DNA of 10,505 nt from Gemmatimonadaceae bacterium (lineage in GTDB: Bacteria; Gemmatimonadota; Gemmatimonadetes; Gemmatimonadales; Gemmatimonadaceae), in assembly GCA_025357975.1 (NCBI GenBank), contig JANYKY010000194.1, forward strand, positions 1-10,505, written 5' to 3'. Every line of letters starts with the position of its first letter. The first letter of the stretch is position 1. This document shows, piece after piece, positions 7,266 through 10,505 of the stretch. The notes beneath the pieces were generated by a model, which saw nothing but the letters and a program-made list of their open reading frames with translations, made no database searches and was not told where the DNA came from. The translations under genes were made by a program, and so were the position numbers.

Positions 7266-8735
7266 ATGAGCGTGAGCGGAACAGGCAGCCGGGTGCTGCT
7301 CATCAGTGCGAACCGGGAGCGGCAGCCGTATCCGGTTGTGCCCAACGGCCTTGCGTGCATTGCATCGGCGCTTGCCGAAGCCGGACACGAGGTTCGATTC
7401 GTCGATCTCTGTTTCGAGCGAAAACCCGAGCGTGCAGCGGCGAATGCAGCGCGCGAAATGAATCCTTCGATCATCGGTGTATCGATTCGCAACATAGACA
7501 ACAGTGACGCGATTGCGCTCCGCCATTATACTCCCGAAGGACGAGCGATTTTCGCGGCTTTGCGCGCAGCGGCCCCCACTGCAAAGATTATCGCGGGAGG
7601 CGCCGCATTTGGCGTTGCGCCTGAAGCGCTGTTTCGCGATTTCGGAGTTGATTACGCCGTCGCCGGCGACGGCGAGCGTGCGAGCGTTGCGCTGGTGAAC
7701 GCACTTTCGCGTGGAGAAGAAGTCGGACGCATCCCGGGCCTCGTCAGATCTATCGACGGCACGGTTCACTTCACTCCGCCCGGTGAAGACGCCGATCTCG
7801 ATTCACTGCCATTCCCGTCTCTGCACCGGTGGATCGATCTCCGTCGCTACGAGCGGCATGGCGCGACTATTCCAATCCAGACCAAACGCGGATGCGTATA
7901 CAAGTGCGTGTATTGCACGTATCGCAACGTCGAAGGCTGGGGTTACCGAACGCGTGAGCCCGAGCGCGTCGCCGACGAGATCGAAGAGCTTTATCTGAAG
8001 GCTGGAGTTCGAAACTTTGATTTCGTAGACTCGACATTCAATTCGCCGCCGGGTCACGCGCTTCAGGTTTGCGAGGCCATCACTCGACGGAAGATGCGGG
8101 TGCATCTCGACACCACTAACTTTACGCCCGCAACGGCACCCACCGAGCTGCTCTCAGCTATGCGCACGGCGGGATTTCGAACGCTCGGTATCAGCGCGGA
8201 GAGCGCGAGCGATGCCGTCCTCGAGCGCCTGGAGAAAGGATTTACCGCGAGCAAAGTCCGTGAGGTCGCGGAGCGCGTCGAAAAGGCTGGGATACGCACG
8301 CTGTGGATTTTTCTGGTTGGTGGCCCTGGCGAAACGGATCAGACTCTCGAGGAAACTTTGGCGTTCGCGTCATGGCGTCTTGGACGGGGGGACGCTGTTT
8401 ACCTGACTGTGGGGCTGCGCATCTATCCAGGCACCACGCTCCACAAAATCGCGATTGCTGAAGACGTCGTCCCGGAAGACTCCACGCTGCTCGATCCGAC
8501 GTTTTACTTCAGCCCACATCTTCAATTTGATTCTGCCGTCGAACGATTGAGAACGTTTGCCGCAGATCACCCGCGGTTCATGTTTTCCGCAGATTCACGA
8601 TCATTGATTCTCCCATATCTCACGCGTGCCGCCGCGATCCTGCAACTCCCGCGACCGCACTGGCAATACATGGGACTGTTCCAGCGTATCTCGCGCGCGG
8701 CGTCGCGGCCGCGTCGGCAGCTGAGCCATGCCTGA
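7266..8735 (+). CDS. Cobalamin-binding-domain radical SAM protein
   Basis: The product has 489 residues from the ATG at 7266, with GGA at 7259-7261 as a weak Shine-Dalgarno; a GTG at 7254 would add four residues. The N-terminal B12-binding-like Rossmann domain spans about 9-155, with VLLISAN, VVPNGLACIASALAEAGHEV, PSIIGVSIRN, KIIAGGAAFG and the AGDGE turn at 133-137. The usual DxHxxG ligand motif is absent (DLCFER instead), as in many class B relatives, so any cobalamin would bind without that His. The radical SAM core carries CxxxCxxC at C210, C214 and C217 (RGCVYKCVYC) for the 4Fe-4S cluster. FDFVDSTFN at about 251-259, GISAES near 308-313 and LVGGPGET at 350-357 follow in the usual barrel positions. 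Class B enzymes do methylations, ring contractions or other radical steps. The C-terminal 100 residues are not assigned. The stop overlaps the next ATG by 8 bases. The substrate is unknown; the neighbours suggest a lipid or isoprenoid. Confidence 0.9.
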   Translation: MSVSGTGSRVLLISANRERQPYPVVPNGLACIASALAEAGHEVRFVDLCFERKPERAAANAAREMNPSIIGVSIRNIDNSDAIALRHYTPEGRAIFAALRAAAPTAKIIAGGAAFGVAPEALFRDFGVDYAVAGDGERASVALVNALSRGEEVGRIPGLVRSIDGTVHFTPPGEDADLDSLPFPSLHRWIDLRRYERHGATIPIQTKRGCVYKCVYCTYRNVEGWGYRTREPERVADEIEELYLKAGVRNFDFVDSTFNSPPGHALQVCEAITRRKMRVHLDTTNFTPATAPTELLSAMRTAGFRTLGISAESASDAVLERLEKGFTASKVREVAERVEKAGIRTLWIFLVGGPGETDQTLEETLAFASWRLGRGDAVYLTVGLRIYPGTTLHKIAIAEDVVPEDSTLLDPTFYFSPHLQFDSAVERLRTFAADHPRFMFSADSRSLILPYLTRAAAILQLPRPHWQYMGLFQRISRAASRPRRQLSHA

Positions 8736-9969
8736 GAAACGAGTAATCATTGTCGGCGGCGGCCCCGCCGGATCATCGACCGCCTATTTCCTCGCCCGTG
8801 CCGGTGTCGAAGTTGTGGTGCTCGACCGCGCGCATTTTCCTCGAGACAAAACCTGTTCGGAGTACATGAGTCCACAGGCCTCGCGCATTCTCGAGGCAAT
8901 GGGCGCGTTGACAGAAGTCGAGGATGCGGGCGCCGCGCAACTGACTGGCATGAGGGTACACGCGCCGAATGGATCCACAATTCACGGTGAATTCGCCGCG
9001 GATCATGGGTACCGTGGTCACCGAGATCGAGGTCTCGCGGTAAGACGGACGATTCTTGATTCGATTCTTCTCGATCGGGCCCGCACGGCAGGCGCTGAGA
9101 TCGAGGAAGGCGCGCGTGTCACAGACCTCCTTCGCGACGATGCTGGTCGCGTGAATGGCGTGATCACCATCGACGAAAGTGGAAAGTCGCGAGAGCGGCC
9201 GGCCGATCTCGTCATTGGTGCCGACGGCCTGAGATCCGTTGTTGGAAGAAGGCTCGGCCTTATTCGTGTCTCGCGCTGGCCGCGCCGCATTGCACTAGTC
9301 ACTCACTACTCGAACGTTCAAGGACTGAAGAATTTCGGCGAGATGTACGTGGATCGCGGCGGATACTGCGGAGTTGCGGATGTCGGTAATGGTCTCGCCA
9401 ACGTCGCGGTCGTCGTTCCCGTTTCGCGCGCTGCCGAAGTCGCCGTCGATCGAACGGAGTTTCTGGAGAGCTGGCTGGCTGAGCGTCCGAAGCTCGCAGC
9501 GATGTTTGCAACTGCGAAGCGCGAAACACCAGTGCGTGCAACGGGACCGTTCGCAACGTCGGCAAAGCGTGCCTGGGCCCCCGGCGCCGCACTGGTAGGC
9601 GATGCTGCCGAATTTTTCGATCCATTCACGGGTGAAGGCATCTACACAGCACTTCGCGGTGGAGAGATTCTGTCTGAGCACGCGCTGCAGTCTCTCCGCG
9701 CTCCGACTGTGCGAACCGCCGATGCCGCGCTCAAAGCGTATGAGAAAGCGCGTCGAAGGGAATTTTCGGGCAAATGGAAAGTCGAGCGGATGATCGGTGC
9801 AGCGGTGGCTTTCCCTGCGCTAATCAATCGCGCGGCGCGGGTTCTTTCACGCCGATCCGACATGGCGGACTTGCTCATCGGCGTCGTCGGCGATTTCGTC
9901 CCTGCACGCGAGGTGCTGAGGCCAGGCTATCTTCTCAGCCTCTTCCTCGCGCCGGTGGCTCGCACGTGA
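8728..9969 (+). CDS. FAD-dependent oxidoreductase, geranylgeranyl-reductase-like
   Basis: The flavoprotein has 413 residues and the p-hydroxybenzoate-hydroxylase-type fold shared by geranylgeranyl reductases, FAD monooxygenases and flavin halogenases. Dinucleotide motif GGGPAG is at 10-15 (VIIVGGGPAGSSTAYFLARAG). FPRDKTCSEYMSP at 37-49 holds Cys43, at the position where geranylgeranyl reductases carry KxCGG. GADGLRS is at 164-170, and GDAAEFFDPFTGEGIYTALRGG starts at 291, the FAD-ribityl motif. The halogenase WxWxIP motif is not present. The C-terminal 60 residues are hydrophobic with several basic positions, suggesting peripheral membrane contact. The likely reaction is reduction of isoprenoid or polyketide double bonds, or hydroxylation. 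The start overlaps the previous stop (ATGCCTGA) and the stop overlaps the flavin reductase start (GTGA), so the three are probably translationally coupled. A reducing partner next door suggests reduced flavin is supplied or shared. Family is firm; the exact reaction is open. Confidence 0.88.
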   Translation: MPEKRVIIVGGGPAGSSTAYFLARAGVEVVVLDRAHFPRDKTCSEYMSPQASRILEAMGALTEVEDAGAAQLTGMRVHAPNGSTIHGEFAADHGYRGHRDRGLAVRRTILDSILLDRARTAGAEIEEGARVTDLLRDDAGRVNGVITIDESGKSRERPADLVIGADGLRSVVGRRLGLIRVSRWPRRIALVTHYSNVQGLKNFGEMYVDRGGYCGVADVGNGLANVAVVVPVSRAAEVAVDRTEFLESWLAERPKLAAMFATAKRETPVRATGPFATSAKRAWAPGAALVGDAAEFFDPFTGEGIYTALRGGEILSEHALQSLRAPTVRTADAALKAYEKARRREFSGKWKVERMIGAAVAFPALINRAARVLSRRSDMADLLIGVVGDFVPAREVLRPGYLLSLFLAPVART

Positions 9970-10442
9970 CGATTGACCAGCACGCATTCCGCGCAGTACT
10001 CGGCCGATTTTCGTCAGGCGTGACCATTGTCACACTCCTCGATGCCGGTGGGGCTGACTGTGGAATGACGGTGAGTGCTTTTTGCTCGGTGAGTCTCGAG
10101 CCGCCGCTCATTCTCATCTGCGTCGATCATGCGGCTTCTGTCCAGGACTCGATGTCCAAAGCAGAAAACTTCACTGTGAACATTCTCTCCGAGGGGCAGG
10201 AAGCACTCGCCAGAAGGTTCGCGGATCCCGAATCTGACCGATTCGCCGAAATCGGATTTTCCAGAGCTGGCAACGGCACAGCAATTCTCAATGACGCGCT
10301 CGGTTACCTGCAGTGCAAAGTCATCACACGGCACTCTACTGGTGATCACGACATCGTTATTGGAGAAGTGGAGGAGGCATCCGCGCACGAAGGGCGTCCT
10401 CTTCTGTACTATCGTGGAGGTTACGCTCAGCTGGAGCGTTGA
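9966..10442 (+). CDS. Flavin reductase, FMN-binding split-barrel (HpaC/RutF-like)
   Basis: The product has 158 residues from the GTG at 9966. The frame extends upstream to 9774, but that part lies within the preceding gene and is not homologous to anything expected, whereas TIDQHAFRAVLGRFSSGVTI is a normal family N-terminus. Family motifs are GVTIVT at 18-23, GMTVSAFCSVSLEPPLIL at 33-50 (flavin phosphate and isoalloxazine contacts), NFTVNIL at 68-74, the conserved GDHDIVIGEVEE at 126-137, and PLLYYRGGY at 145-153. Such short reductases use NAD(P)H to reduce FMN or FAD and hand the reduced flavin to a partner oxygenase. The four-base overlap with the FAD oxidoreductase points to that protein, or to a downstream enzyme, as partner. 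Complete and apparently intact. Which flavin and which nicotinamide it uses cannot be read here. Confidence 0.93.
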   Translation: MTIDQHAFRAVLGRFSSGVTIVTLLDAGGADCGMTVSAFCSVSLEPPLILICVDHAASVQDSMSKAENFTVNILSEGQEALARRFADPESDRFAEIGFSRAGNGTAILNDALGYLQCKVITRHSTGDHDIVIGEVEEASAHEGRPLLYYRGGYAQLER

Positions 10443-10447
10443 GTCAC

Positions 10448-10505
10448 ATGAGTCTTCCAGCAATGAAGCGCCGTCGTCTGGTCGAAATTCTTGACGACCC
10501 GCAGG
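10448..10505 (+). CDS. Start of next operon gene, truncated by the window edge; possibly a methyltransferase
   Basis: An ATG at 10448, five bases after the flavin reductase stop, opens a frame of 19 codons (MSLPAMKRRRLVEILDDPQ) that runs off the window. The tight spacing supports it as the next cistron. The R-R-x-x-E-x-L-D-D-P pattern is like the N-terminus of SAM-dependent methyltransferases found beside similar FAD oxidoreductases in lipid or type III polyketide clusters, but 19 residues cannot settle that. Treat as a real start with unknown product. Confidence 0.5.
   Translation, partial: MSLPAMKRRRLVEILDDPQ

Noticed and set aside
9774..9965. Upstream extension of the flavin reductase frame
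   Set aside because: It lies inside the FAD oxidoreductase gene. The conserved split-barrel N-terminus begins at the GTG at 9966.
8728..9969. Flavin-dependent halogenase
   Set aside because: A flavin reductase neighbour suggests it, but the WxWxIP motif is absent and the Cys43 region fits geranylgeranyl-reductase-like proteins better.

Overview
The window looks like a chromosomal segment of an aerobic, didermic (Gram-negative type) bacterium with moderately high GC. It has heme O synthase, a lipoprotein, exported enzymes, non-AUG starts and few strong Shine-Dalgarno sequences. The mix resembles environmental lineages such as Gemmatimonadota or Acidobacteriota, but that placement is only an impression. 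There is no sign of an insertion sequence, CRISPR array, tRNA or rRNA, and no gap longer than 300 bases lacks a gene.

Left part (1-3401). The window opens inside ctaB (heme O synthase), which runs rightward. It converges on a leftward pair: an exported amidohydrolase of the YtcJ-like Amidohydro_3 type, then a lipoprotein with a cupredoxin-like CxxH core and a carboxypeptidase-regulatory-like fold.

Middle (3402-6473). A short divergent region carrying a GTAC-type inverted repeat separates the amidohydrolase from a rightward exported protein. That protein has the layout of a YaaH-like GH18 domain but a degraded catalytic motif. It converges on a leftward pair: a V4R-like cysteine/histidine protein followed by an M24 Xaa-Pro peptidase with an intact metal site.

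Right part (6474-10505). A tightly packed rightward operon holds a DUF92 membrane protein (the family of plant and cyanobacterial phytyl-phosphate kinase VTE6), a cobalamin-binding-type radical SAM enzyme, a geranylgeranyl-reductase-like FAD oxidoreductase, a short flavin reductase, and the first 19 codons of another gene. Junctions are 15 (or 3), -8, -4 and +5 bases, so translation is probably coupled. The set suggests tailoring of a lipid or isoprenoid. Prenyl-phosphate handling by the DUF92 protein, radical chemistry by the B12 enzyme and flavin-dependent reduction or oxidation fit together, but the product cannot be read from this window. This operon is the best candidate for an undescribed pathway here.
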